Source: Rhizorhabdus sp.
GTDB taxonomy: Bacteria; Pseudomonadota; Alphaproteobacteria; Sphingomonadales; Sphingomonadaceae
DNA: 51,754 bases
Assembly: GCF_018006725.1 (NCBI RefSeq)
Contig: NZ_JAGMXV010000007.1
Coordinates: 1 to 51,754, forward strand
Reading direction: 5' to 3'
The notes below the pieces were generated by a model. That model did not search any database. It saw nothing but the letters and a program-made list of their open reading frames with translations, and was not told where the DNA came from. Positions 1-7,294 of this stretch are shown here, piece after piece; position 1 is the first letter of the stretch, and each line of letters begins with the position of its first letter. The translations under genes and the position numbers were made by a program.

Positions 1-7
1 ATTTCAC

Positions 8-1276
8 CTATTGCAGAACGCCATTAGCCCTTCCTGCCTGGTCTTGCCGCGGGGGGCGAGCCTGGACTCGCCCTAGCCTGCGGTCCGCCGGCTCCCCCAG
101 GATGAAGCGCAAGCTGGCAGCCGGATTGGGGTTCTCGACACGCAGAATTCCGCCGAGGTAGCTCGCCCTGCTCCGCGCGTCGATCTCCCGTCCGTCGGCC
201 GACCTCGCGCGCAGCATGACGAGCGCGGCCGCGAGCAGACAGCATGTCTCCCCATGGGTTTCGACGGCCCTCGACCAGGCGGCGCCGTTGAACTTGCTCA
301 GCTCGGTCCGGCGAAGATAGGCAAGCGCGCTCCACGGACTGACCAGAGGGCCCGCAAATCGGCCCAGGAAGGCGCCACGTGCCGATAACGCGGCGACGGC
401 GCGGGCTGCCAGGCCCTGCATAGCAGCACCCTCCCCGCTCATGCGGCGGCCCTGGCGGGGCCTATCGGTGGGTGCCTTCGAGCCGCTGGAGGCTCCGCCC
501 CTCGGCGCCTGCCGAGCAACATGAATCGGTGACGATGTCTCTGGCAGTTCAGGGCTGTCCGCGGCGCGGGTCGGGGGCTCCGCAAGGCTGAGCGAAGCGG
601 GCGCGCCAGGGACGCCGTCGGCGTCCCGGCCGGGCGCGCTCATTTTCACCTCTACAGAATCTGATTCTGACTCCGAAGGGTGCCGCATATTTTCGCTACG
701 GGGGGGCATCGCCCGCTTCACCGCGCCAGCCCTCCCCGCCGCGGTCTCGACTGCGGCTCCTGTGGCAGTTGGGCTCATGCGATCGCCTCGGCCGAGCCAC
801 GCCCAGCCGAGCGGCAGGATCCGGTAGATCGAGGGCCGATCGCAGTCGGGGCGTGGGCCCGCCCGGTGCTGAGTGTCGATGAAGTCCTCTGCTTCGAGGT
901 GGCGCAGCGCTCGTCTGACGGTGTCCATGTGACGACCGATCCTGGTGCTGAGCTCGGCTTTCGTGGGCGCGACCTCGCCGTCGTTGGCGAGCTGGGCGAG
1001 CACCCTGAGCAGATCCCAGGCCGCCGGCGTCAGCCTTGGCCCCAAGCCGGCCGGGCGCCCCGGACGGGCCCGGCGGGCCCGGTCGGGCGGAGCTCTATGC
1101 CGCCCCTTCCCCTGCCCTCGCTCCGATTGCTGAGCCGGGGGATTATGGATGGCCGTGACCTTCCGACTGCCGGCCGCCGGCTGGGCAGCGGACGCGAGTT
1201 CGTCTGCGAACCGTGCAAGCTCCTCGTCGAACTTGTCATCGAATCCGCGCGCATGTGTCCAGTCGTAGCCGCTCAT
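8..1276 (-). CDS. RepC-like plasmid replication protein with winged-helix domain
   Basis: A protein of 422 residues if translation starts at the ATG at 1276; a GTG at 1324 would add 16 residues and place the start inside an inverted repeat. Residues ~75-165 look like a winged helix-turn-helix (AELSTRIGRHMDTVRRAL followed by a short wing). The C-terminal ~100 residues resemble the C-terminal domain of RepC initiators: a conserved W, a GE-containing alanine-rich helix, then ASYLGGILR. The middle is low-complexity, rich in Pro, Ser and Arg. RepC proteins initiate replication of alphaproteobacterial plasmids. No repA/repB (parA/parB-like) partners lie next to it here, so this may be a stand-alone RepC relative or a regulator built on the same fold. 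The dyad just upstream fits autoregulation. The fold is fairly sure; the replication role is inferred. Confidence 0.55.
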   Translation of the reverse strand: MSGYDWTHARGFDDKFDEELARFADELASAAQPAAGSRKVTAIHNPPAQQSERGQGKGRHRAPPDRARRARPGRPAGLGPRLTPAAWDLLRVLAQLANDGEVAPTKAELSTRIGRHMDTVRRALRHLEAEDFIDTQHRAGPRPDCDRPSIYRILPLGWAWLGRGDRMSPTATGAAVETAAGRAGAVKRAMPPRSENMRHPSESESDSVEVKMSAPGRDADGVPGAPASLSLAEPPTRAADSPELPETSSPIHVARQAPRGGASSGSKAPTDRPRQGRRMSGEGAAMQGLAARAVAALSARGAFLGRFAGPLVSPWSALAYLRRTELSKFNGAAWSRAVETHGETCCLLAAALVMLRARSADGREIDARSRASYLGGILRVENPNPAASLRFILGEPADRRLGRVQARPPRQDQAGRANGVLQ

Positions 1277-1321
1277 ATCCCCGTTCCCGGGGACCGCCGG
1301 CACGCAGCATCCCGCTCGCAG

Positions 1322-1366
1322 CACGCCACGGGATGCTGATTGCGATCAACAGCATCCCGTGGCGTG
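1322..1366. repeat. Perfect 17-bp inverted repeat upstream of the rep gene
   Basis: Left arm CACGCCACGGGATGCTG at 1322-1338 pairs 17 of 17 with CAGCATCCCGTGGCGTG at 1350-1366, around an 11-nt spacer. A partial third copy, CAGCATCCCG, sits at 1305-1314 in the same orientation as the right arm. The repeat lies 46 bp above the likely ATG of the RepC-like gene and overlaps its alternative GTG start. It is probably an operator or initiator-binding site. As RNA it could also form a strong hairpin in the leader of the rep mRNA. Confidence 0.8.
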
Positions 1367-1768
1367 AACACGCTCGCAGTCTTGATTTTCTGGGAAGCTG
1401 GCCTTAGGGTCGGATCACCTTGGAGGATCCGATCTCCGGCACGCTCGGTGATGGAAGCGCTTGCAGGCGCCGACACCTGGACCGAGAGCCCCCTACCGCC
1501 GATCTCGGCGGCGTTTTGCTGCGTTCAGGCGATCCTCCCTTCCTTAGGTTTCGTGTCCTGTGAAAGCCATCCGGGCGGCCCTGCGCCCAGACGGTCGCCC
1601 TGCCGAAGGCATCCTGCCCTCGGCAAGCCTGAACCGCCGAAATCAGAGGCGGTGTGTACGAAGTTTGTTGGAATCCCTTCGGGCCCGCGCATCGGCGCGC
1701 GCGATGGAGCGCCTGCCCTGCGGTCCTTCAACATCCCCTTGCGGCGCCGACGTGCACTGCTGCGCTCC
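1367..1768. other. Intergenic region between envelope operon and rep gene
   Basis: About 400 bp without a convincing gene. It contains TTTTCTGGGAA at 1386-1396 (a motif also found in two other intergenic regions), a CGGATC/GATCCG dyad near 1411-1432, a short GC-rich hairpin at 1497-1512 followed by a weak T run, and ACCGCC/GGCGGT arms at 1633-1638 and 1648-1653. A minus-strand reading frame at 1525-1734 (69 codons) has its ribosome-binding sequence abutting the start and unconvincing composition. The promoter of the rep gene probably lies here. Confidence 0.4.
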
Positions 1769-3340
1769 TCAACCGCGATGGTTCAGCAGGCGGAAATACA
1801 CTTCTTCGACGAGCCCGCCGAGCGGTCGCCCCGGGCCGACCGATAGGCGTTCGTGCAGCTGCACCGTCGCAATCGATCTCCTGTCGAGCTCGATGCGATC
1901 GAATGTTGCCGGCAGCCCGCGCGTGGCCAGCAACAGCACGCGAATGAACCCGTCGGCCCGGCCGGAGCGGATCATCGCGTCCAGGTCGTCGGACAGACCC
2001 AGGAGCAGACCGGGAACGCCGTCGCGAAGGCGCGACCAGGCGAGCACCGAGCGGGCGGCGCCGGACAACCATGGCTTTCCGTCCCCGTCGAGCCAGGCTT
2101 CTTCGTCGGCGCCGGCGGCATGCGACGTCGAGGGACGGTCCCAGCCGACGATCGCGAGAATTCCGGCCTCGGTTACGGCCAGAAGATCGACAAACTGTGA
2201 GAACCCCGCATCGGGTCCCGGGATAGGCCATCGGCGCAGGAGTTCGACCTGGCCCGGGGTGCAGTAGGAAAGCACGGCGGCATTGGCGGCCGCATGCCAG
2301 GCCGATCCGGGCTCCGCAATGTCGAGCCCGTCGTCGGCCTCTGGCTCTGCCCCTTCGGCGTCGCCATACGCCGCCATGGCAAGGGCCTCGATCCCGCTCG
2401 CCAGAACGTCCTCCTCCATAAGAGCCTCCTCCTTGAGGGACCCAGCGGCGGCGATGGCTACCGAGTCAACCCCATCGGATTCGCGGCGACCGCCGGCGAG
2501 CTGCGCCTCGAAATCCTCGAGTTCTCGTTCAAGGTCGGCCAACTTCTCCGCGAGGAAATCAGCCGTCTCCCGATCGTTCTCACCTTCCGCGTCGGCCAGC
2601 TGGGCCCGGCGATCCTCGATCTCCCCCCTCAGTTCCAGTACGGCCTGGCGCAAGTCGTCATGGTCGCCTGCATCCTCGACGACATCAGGGCCTCCGCGGA
2701 CCGGAGCGCCTGACTGGTCGACTTCCGGAGCCGCCGGAGGATGCGCCGCGGCGGTCGGGTCGACCAGCTGGGGAGCGTCGGCACGGTCCCCTTCACCGCC
2801 GTTCGCACCCGGCCTCATCGCAGCGGTGTCGAGGAACGGCTCGGGCCGGGCGCCGGGAACCGGCGCCGGCGGCAGGGGCGCTTCGACTTGAAGCCGTAGG
2901 GCCGGTACCGAAAGCGCGGCCGCCGGCACCGGCGGCGCTGCAGCAGCTGGCGCCGCAGGAACCGTTGCGGCAGGCGCTCCGGTCTTCGCCGTCTCCGCGA
3001 TCTGAGGACCATCAGCACTGTCGGTCCATTTCTCGCGCTGCTCCAGCAGCACGGCGCTACCCATTCGGTACCAGATCCAGGCGCCCGCAGCGCTGGCGAT
3101 GCCGCCAGCCGCCCAGCTCAGCGGCCAGGCGACAAGCGCGCGGAAGCTCCATCCGATCGAGCCCGCGGAGAGGATGCGTCCGAGGAACGTCCAGTCGCGC
3201 GCCGAAAACGGATCGAACCCGAACAGCCGGCGCTGGACTTCGCCGAACATCCAGCATGCGATGAACAGCCAGCAAGAGGCGGCTGCCACGCCGACGGTGA
3301 TCGGGGCGAAGCGCAACAGACGGTTTTCTCGGCCGCTCAC
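1769..3340 (-). CDS. Membrane-anchored protein of unknown function with C-terminal globular domain
   Basis: 523 residues from a GTG start 14 nt after the stop of the OmpA-like gene, so the two form an operon. Two transmembrane helices are evident (residues ~12-33 and ~64-90). They are followed by a long Pro/Ala-rich linker, an acidic coiled coil around residues 230-285 (alternating Glu/Leu/Asp/Arg heptads), and a globular C-terminal domain from ~345. That domain contains FSQFVDLLAVTEAGILAI, reminiscent of the core of NERD/restriction-like nucleases, but the catalytic Glu-x-Lys is not obvious (GWDR follows). The topology suggests an inner-membrane protein with a large soluble portion. It may be part of the conjugation envelope apparatus given its neighbours, but no family was recognised with confidence. 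Confidence 0.75.
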   Translation of the reverse strand: MSGRENRLLRFAPITVGVAAASCWLFIACWMFGEVQRRLFGFDPFSARDWTFLGRILSAGSIGWSFRALVAWPLSWAAGGIASAAGAWIWYRMGSAVLLEQREKWTDSADGPQIAETAKTGAPAATVPAAPAAAAPPVPAAALSVPALRLQVEAPLPPAPVPGARPEPFLDTAAMRPGANGGEGDRADAPQLVDPTAAAHPPAAPEVDQSGAPVRGGPDVVEDAGDHDDLRQAVLELRGEIEDRRAQLADAEGENDRETADFLAEKLADLERELEDFEAQLAGGRRESDGVDSVAIAAAGSLKEEALMEEDVLASGIEALAMAAYGDAEGAEPEADDGLDIAEPGSAWHAAANAAVLSYCTPGQVELLRRWPIPGPDAGFSQFVDLLAVTEAGILAIVGWDRPSTSHAAGADEEAWLDGDGKPWLSGAARSVLAWSRLRDGVPGLLLGLSDDLDAMIRSGRADGFIRVLLLATRGLPATFDRIELDRRSIATVQLHERLSVGPGRPLGGLVEEVYFRLLNHRG

Positions 3341-3354
3341 AGCGGGGAGCGACG

Positions 3355-4791
3355 TCAGGCGGTGCGTCTGTTGCCGCCGGGCTTCGCCTTGGACGTGGGG
3401 GAAGGTAATCCCGGGGAAGGCGGTCGCCTCAGGTCGAGCTGCACGACCACACCTTCGGCGTCGGTCCCGGTTCCGGTCAGGACGAGCCGGTTTCGGGACA
3501 CCCCCTTCTCGATCAGGCTGTCCCGCACGGCGACCGCGCGGTTTTGCGCGAGCCGCCCGACCGCGCCGTAACCGCTGATGAGCAGGCTCGAGCCCGGATG
3601 ATCACCGATGATCGCCAGGATCTCGGCAATCTTGGTCGGCGCAGGTGCTGCCGAGTTCACGGCGAAGGGGATGAACGCGGTGACCTGGTCGGCCGGTGCC
3701 TGGTCGGCTGGTGAGCGGGCCGAGCCCGATGGCGCCGCTTGCTGCGGCGGTGATGCAGCTGCCGTGGCAGCCACGCGCGTCGTGGCGGCATCGCCCGGCA
3801 GGACATTGCGCGGGCCGCGGGTCGCGGTGTCCTGGGCGTTGCGATCGGCACGGTGAGCTGCGATGCCGGTCTCGACGAGATCGGCCAGATCCGTCGCGGA
3901 CACCGCACCATCTGCCGAACGGTGCCCGTCGACGATCGAAGCCGACTTGTCGTGAGCCACCGGCGGCTGAACCTCCGGGCTGGCGGGCGCCGAGGCCTGG
4001 ACGGACGGGACGCCCGCCGCCCTGACGGCACCGGGAAGCATCGGATCGCGCGACTCCTCGGCGAAGGCAAGCGAACCGTCCGCACGCAGGGAACAGGCAT
4101 ATCGGCGGCAGTAGGACGGAACCGACCTTGCCGGCGCTGGACCGATGATCCGGCCGGCGGGGGCCGCGGCGCGGCGCTGCTCGGCCTGGGCGACCGGCTT
4201 CGCGTCGGCCACCCTCTTGGAAGCTGAAGGCTTGGCCAGGCGCCCCGCACTGGCAGTGGGTTTTGCCGGGCGCTCCGCTCGCCGGGATGGTTCGCCCGCG
4301 CCAGCAGCTGGGGGCTGCTGGCGCGGGCCGTTGGCTCCGGTCTCGTTGGCTGTCGGGGGGAGGGGCGAGACAGGAGCCGGTGGCTGTGCGGTAACCATCG
4401 GAGGCATTGCCGGTGCGGCGGGCGGCGCGAGCGGCTTTACCGTAACCTCGGCGTTCACCGGAATAACAGGCGCAGGCGGCGCCACGGAAATCGCCGACCC
4501 GCTCGATGCCGGGGCCACAGGCGTCGCCGGTTCGGCTGCCGGAGACACAGCAGCCGGCCGCGGCGTGGCCGGCTGCGGCCCCGAGGCAGGTTCCGACCGC
4601 ACCGGTGCCAACGGCGCTGGCAGCACCGCGGGCGCTTTCCCCACTCCCGCGCCAGGCAGGGCCATGCCCGGAGGAGCATCTTCGGCATAGGGACGAACTA
4701 CGCCGGCGGCATCTGCCCGGCCAGTGAAGGCAAGGATCGCGGTAGCGCTCAGCGCGGCGGCCGCGTAACAGGTCATTCGGCGCGTAAACAT
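3355..4791 (-). CDS. Exported protein with degenerate OmpA-like C-terminal domain
   Basis: 478 residues from ATG 4791, preceded by a strong GGAGGGG ribosome-binding site; the TTG one codon upstream is not needed. A signal peptide covers about residues 1-29 (cleavage after GRADA). About 300 residues of Pro/Ala-rich low-complexity sequence follow, then an OmpA-like domain over roughly the last 100 residues (QNRAVAVRDSLIEKGV). OmpA-like domains bind peptidoglycan. Here the arginine of the NRA motif remains, but the usual His-Thr-Asp is replaced by Gly-Tyr-Gly, so diaminopimelate binding may be weakened or lost. It is the first gene of the two-gene minus-strand operon and lies divergent from a sigma-factor gene, with a possible ECF-type promoter upstream. 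A role spanning the periplasm near the conjugation machine is inferred. Confidence 0.8.
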   Translation of the reverse strand: MFTRRMTCYAAAALSATAILAFTGRADAAGVVRPYAEDAPPGMALPGAGVGKAPAVLPAPLAPVRSEPASGPQPATPRPAAVSPAAEPATPVAPASSGSAISVAPPAPVIPVNAEVTVKPLAPPAAPAMPPMVTAQPPAPVSPLPPTANETGANGPRQQPPAAGAGEPSRRAERPAKPTASAGRLAKPSASKRVADAKPVAQAEQRRAAAPAGRIIGPAPARSVPSYCRRYACSLRADGSLAFAEESRDPMLPGAVRAAGVPSVQASAPASPEVQPPVAHDKSASIVDGHRSADGAVSATDLADLVETGIAAHRADRNAQDTATRGPRNVLPGDAATTRVAATAAASPPQQAAPSGSARSPADQAPADQVTAFIPFAVNSAAPAPTKIAEILAIIGDHPGSSLLISGYGAVGRLAQNRAVAVRDSLIEKGVSRNRLVLTGTGTDAEGVVVQLDLRRPPSPGLPSPTSKAKPGGNRRTA

Positions 4792-5155
4792 CAACCCCTC
4801 CGATCTCCCGACGCCGGCTAAGACGCGCGAACGGAGTCAAAAGTTGATCGGATTCCAGAAAATTTTTTGCAAAGGCCCAGGACGCTCCGGAGCACTTGCG
4901 GCCGCAGTACCGCACGACATTCGTCCTCGCGTGCGACATCATTTAGTTGTCCATGAAGCGATGGTGCTGGATTGGACTGTGGTCTGATCTTTACCTAAGT
5001 TATCTGCAATTTTGCGCTAATTGCTGATTATGTCGCATATTTTCAGCGGTAGAACTGCCGACGGCGGTTGACCTATTTGTAAATGCAGTTGTACGTTCGC
5101 ACAGGCGACACTACAAAGTGGCGCAGCGCAGGGTGGTATTGACGCGAGTGGGGAT
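4792..5155. promoter_or_regulatory. Divergent promoter region of OmpA-like operon and sigma-factor gene
   Basis: A 364-bp AT-richer gap between divergently transcribed genes. It holds an ECF-like minus-strand promoter (4830-4856), a TTCCAGAAAA motif at 4853-4862 also seen at two other loci, a GGTAGAA element at 5048-5054, and a possible housekeeping -35 TTGACC at 5068-5073 with a weak -10 (GTACGT) after 17 bp, pointing at the sigma gene. Confidence 0.5.
4830..4856 (-). promoter_or_regulatory. Candidate ECF-type promoter for the OmpA-like operon
   Basis: Read on the minus strand, GGAAT (4856-4852) is followed after 18 nt by CGTT (4833-4830). This resembles the GGAAC-N16/17-CGTT promoters of alphaproteobacterial EcfG-type sigma factors, with one extra spacer base and a C-to-T change. 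It would give a 5' leader of about 30 nt. The divergent neighbour is a sigma factor, which makes a regulatory link plausible but unproven. Confidence 0.3.
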
Positions 5156-5974
5156 ATGGCCGAACGGGCTGCGCAGCAACCATACCAGGTACGGACGACA
5201 GCAGAGTACGGACGCCCCAAGAGCGGCACCCCAGCTCCTGCAGCGCGCCTGCCGGAGAACCGCGGGGGCTCGCCCAGCAGCGCATCCGTCGATCTGAAGT
5301 GGCGGATCACCCAAACGGCCGAGCAGGCGAAGGCCGACCTCGAAGCGGTCCGGCTGATCGCGGCAAAGGATCAGCCGAACTCCCTCGCGGCGGCGCAAAA
5401 GGCGCTCGTCGGCCTGACCCGGGTGTATTCTGGGCACCTTGAGCAATTCGTCGGCAAGATACTTCATCGTCGCCAGCAGATGTATGTCCAGGACATCGTC
5501 CAGGAGACCTGGGAGCGCGTCTGGACCAGACCTGGAAGCTACCTGGACAAGCTCGACCAGCGGGCCAAGCCGGTCGTAAGCTGGATCTTCAAGATCGCAA
5601 AGAACCTCAGCATCGACCGGCTTCGGCGATCGAAGCCGGAGCTCCTCGTCATCGACCATGTCGACGATAACGACGAGGTTTACTCTGAAAGCCCGGCCAT
5701 CCGGGAAAGCGCCCTCGCCCTCTGGCGCGACCACGAGAGAGACGTGGCGATCGCGGACTCAGCCGATGCCGTACTCGCGAGCCTGCCGCCACAGCGCCGC
5801 CAGGTCCTCGTCCTGATTCATTTTCACGAGCTCTCCTCGATGGAGGCGGCCGCGCTGCTTGACCGCACGGAGTCGAGCATCCGCTCGACTGTCCATGTCA
5901 CGAGGCGACACGCGCGCCAGGTTCTGGCCAAGATGGGCATACTGTCCCTGCGCGATCTCGTAGAGTCCGACTGA
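5156..5974 (+). CDS. ECF-like RNA polymerase sigma factor
   Basis: 272 residues; ATG 5156 follows a GTGGGGAT ribosome-binding site. Sigma region 2 spans about residues 92-160, including the acidic core-binding helix DIVQETWERVW (113-123) and the DNA-contacting helix ending NLSIDRLRRSK. Sigma region 4 with its helix-turn-helix spans about 205-262 (LPPQRRQVLVL, then the recognition helix in ESSIRSTVHVTRRHAR). There is no region 1.1 or region 3, as in group IV sigma factors. The first ~90 residues are an unusual extra N-terminal segment. No anti-sigma factor gene is adjacent. It probably directs transcription of element genes, perhaps the divergent OmpA-like operon. Confidence 0.85.
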   Translation: MAERAAQQPYQVRTTAEYGRPKSGTPAPAARLPENRGGSPSSASVDLKWRITQTAEQAKADLEAVRLIAAKDQPNSLAAAQKALVGLTRVYSGHLEQFVGKILHRRQQMYVQDIVQETWERVWTRPGSYLDKLDQRAKPVVSWIFKIAKNLSIDRLRRSKPELLVIDHVDDNDEVYSESPAIRESALALWRDHERDVAIADSADAVLASLPPQRRQVLVLIHFHELSSMEAAALLDRTESSIRSTVHVTRRHARQVLAKMGILSLRDLVESD

Positions 5975-6068
5975 TATCTAATTTACGGTTCGCTACCCCG
6001 GCGCGGCCCAATTGCGTAACGGCCGCTTTTCGCTCCATCTAAAAAATTCGGGAATGCGCGGATTTGGG

Positions 6069-6090
6069 GGTAGAAGTGCAAATTTCTACC
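6069..6090. repeat. GGTAGAA/TTCTACC dyad downstream of the sigma gene
   Basis: GGTAGAA (6069-6075) and TTCTACC (6084-6090) are separated by 8 nt. The same heptamer occurs at 5048-5054 upstream of the sigma gene. The dyad lies ~80 bp above the next plus-strand gene and is followed by a T8 run at 6112-6119. It could be an operator; a terminator is less likely because the T run is not adjacent. Confidence 0.4.
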
Positions 6091-6170
6091 GTCTAAATTG
6101 TAGTGAAACCTGTTTTTTTTCCCCATCGCGACGTTCACGAGGCGTGGTCCGTCCAGCATAATGAAGGCCT

Positions 6171-6638
6171 ATGCGAAGGTCCTTCGAAGTGAACGGCGCA
6201 TGGAGGGTTCGGACGGAGATGCAGACGATCATGGCGAGGGACGACAGGGCGCAGGTGACCGCCCTCCGCAGCCATTCCGATACGAGCCGGCCCGGCCGGC
6301 CCCCGGAGGGCGTCGGCGATCGCCCGGCCGTGATGTCGACCTCGGATTTCCCGCTGGAGGCCGTGCGAGCCGCGATGGTGGAATCGGCTGGCCGACTGGC
6401 TCCGCAAAGCTCTATCGCCGAACTGTCGGCCGGCGATGCCGCCATCTACCTAGCCGCCGCGGAATCCGTCGAGATCGTCGACCTCAATGTCGAGGTGGAC
6501 ACCGTGCAGGTCGACCAGCAACAGGCCACCGCCGAGATGCGAGGCCGAGTGGAGGTCTCCTTCGGATCGCGGATGCCGGCCGAGGCGGCCGAGACGCGGG
6601 CCTGGCCGATCGTCGTGATCGAGAAGCCGGGAAGCTGA
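6171..6638 (+). CDS. Hypothetical protein downstream of the sigma factor
   Basis: 155 residues from ATG 6171. Internal ATGs at 6219 or 6231 (the latter ~12 nt after a GGAG) are possible starts. The C-terminal half has balanced composition with regular alternating hydrophobic strands (SVEIVDLNVEVDTVQ, then a MRGRVEVSF strand), suggesting a small beta-rich domain. No family was recognised. The overlapping frame starting at 6161 is Arg/Gly-rich and was not preferred. The gene stands alone between the sigma factor and the convergent TcpQ-domain gene, with 146 bp to the latter and nothing obvious in that gap. Confidence 0.5.
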   Translation: MRRSFEVNGAWRVRTEMQTIMARDDRAQVTALRSHSDTSRPGRPPEGVGDRPAVMSTSDFPLEAVRAAMVESAGRLAPQSSIAELSAGDAAIYLAAAESVEIVDLNVEVDTVQVDQQQATAEMRGRVEVSFGSRMPAEAAETRAWPIVVIEKPGS

Positions 6639-6784
6639 CCGCAGCGATCCGCTGAAGGGCTCTGCCGCAGGTGAAAGCAATGACGCCGGTCGCCAATGGC
6701 GAACCGGCCTCATTCACGTGAGAGCGCATTGTCCTCGGCGCCAGTGCGTCGAAAGCCCTGATTCCTTGGCATACGGTAGCCTGG

Positions 6785-7294
6785 CTAAGGCGAAGCCCGA
6801 GCCGAATTCGGCGACTGCTGGCCGCCGCTGGTCCGTTTGCGGCCGTCCGACGACGTGATCACAATCGAGCGGTTCCACGTATAGATATTGATCTCCGGCG
6901 CGGGCTTGGCCAGGATCCCACGCGCGAGATGGGTGAGCGCCTGCTGCAATGACCCTTGAAACGTCGCGCCCGTCTCGATCGGCCAATCCCAGTCGGAGTC
7001 GTTGATCGGCCGCGGCCAGCCGGCGTCGCGGGCCCACCGCGCGACGACGGTCACCAGCCAGTCTCCCGCCTTCGCGTGCCAAAGCTCGTCGGTTTCCGGT
7101 TTCTCTTCCTGTGGGCTGGGCAGCACGTCCGGCACCGGTGGCGCGCTTGTCGCCGGTGCCGGACTCATGCCGAGCTGGGCGGTCATGTCGTTGAGGCTCC
7201 GGGTGCAACCCATCTGGGCGAACAGGGCGAGGGCCGCCAGGACCAGCACGCCCAGATCCCGCCAGGCGCGCTGGCGTCGCTTCGGGATGGTCAT
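6785..7294 (-). CDS. TcpQ/PilL-like domain protein of the secretion apparatus
   Basis: 169 residues; starts in a 4-nt ATGA overlap with the VirB6-like gene. The N-terminus has a hydrophobic export signal ending FAQMGC, a poor lipobox, so a lipoprotein is possible. Residues ~70-155 match the TcpQ C-terminal pattern: WLVTVVARWARDAGW, DWPIETGATFQGS, and an N-x-[SI]-I-V-I strand at the end. Proteins with this domain sit at the periplasmic/outer-membrane side of toxin-coregulated pilus and some T4SS/ICE pilus systems. It is the last gene of the six-gene minus-strand operon. Confidence 0.65.
   Translation of the reverse strand: MTIPKRRQRAWRDLGVLVLAALALFAQMGCTRSLNDMTAQLGMSPAPATSAPPVPDVLPSPQEEKPETDELWHAKAGDWLVTVVARWARDAGWPRPINDSDWDWPIETGATFQGSLQQALTHLARGILAKPAPEINIYTWNRSIVITSSDGRKRTSGGQQSPNSARASP

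Noticed and set aside
680-1339. 219-codon plus-strand ORF over the rep gene
   Set aside because: Antisense to the RepC-like gene, Arg/Pro-rich, no ribosome-binding site or family match.
1497-1516. GC hairpin with short T run
   Set aside because: Only four T residues and no plus-strand gene upstream to terminate.
1525-1734. 69-codon minus-strand ORF between the envelope operon and rep
   Set aside because: Ribosome-binding sequence abuts the start codon and the protein has low-complexity, non-globular composition.
6161-6655. 164-codon ORF overlapping the hypothetical gene at 6171
   Set aside because: Very Arg/Gly/Asp-rich with no hydrophobic pattern; the 6171 frame has regular strands.
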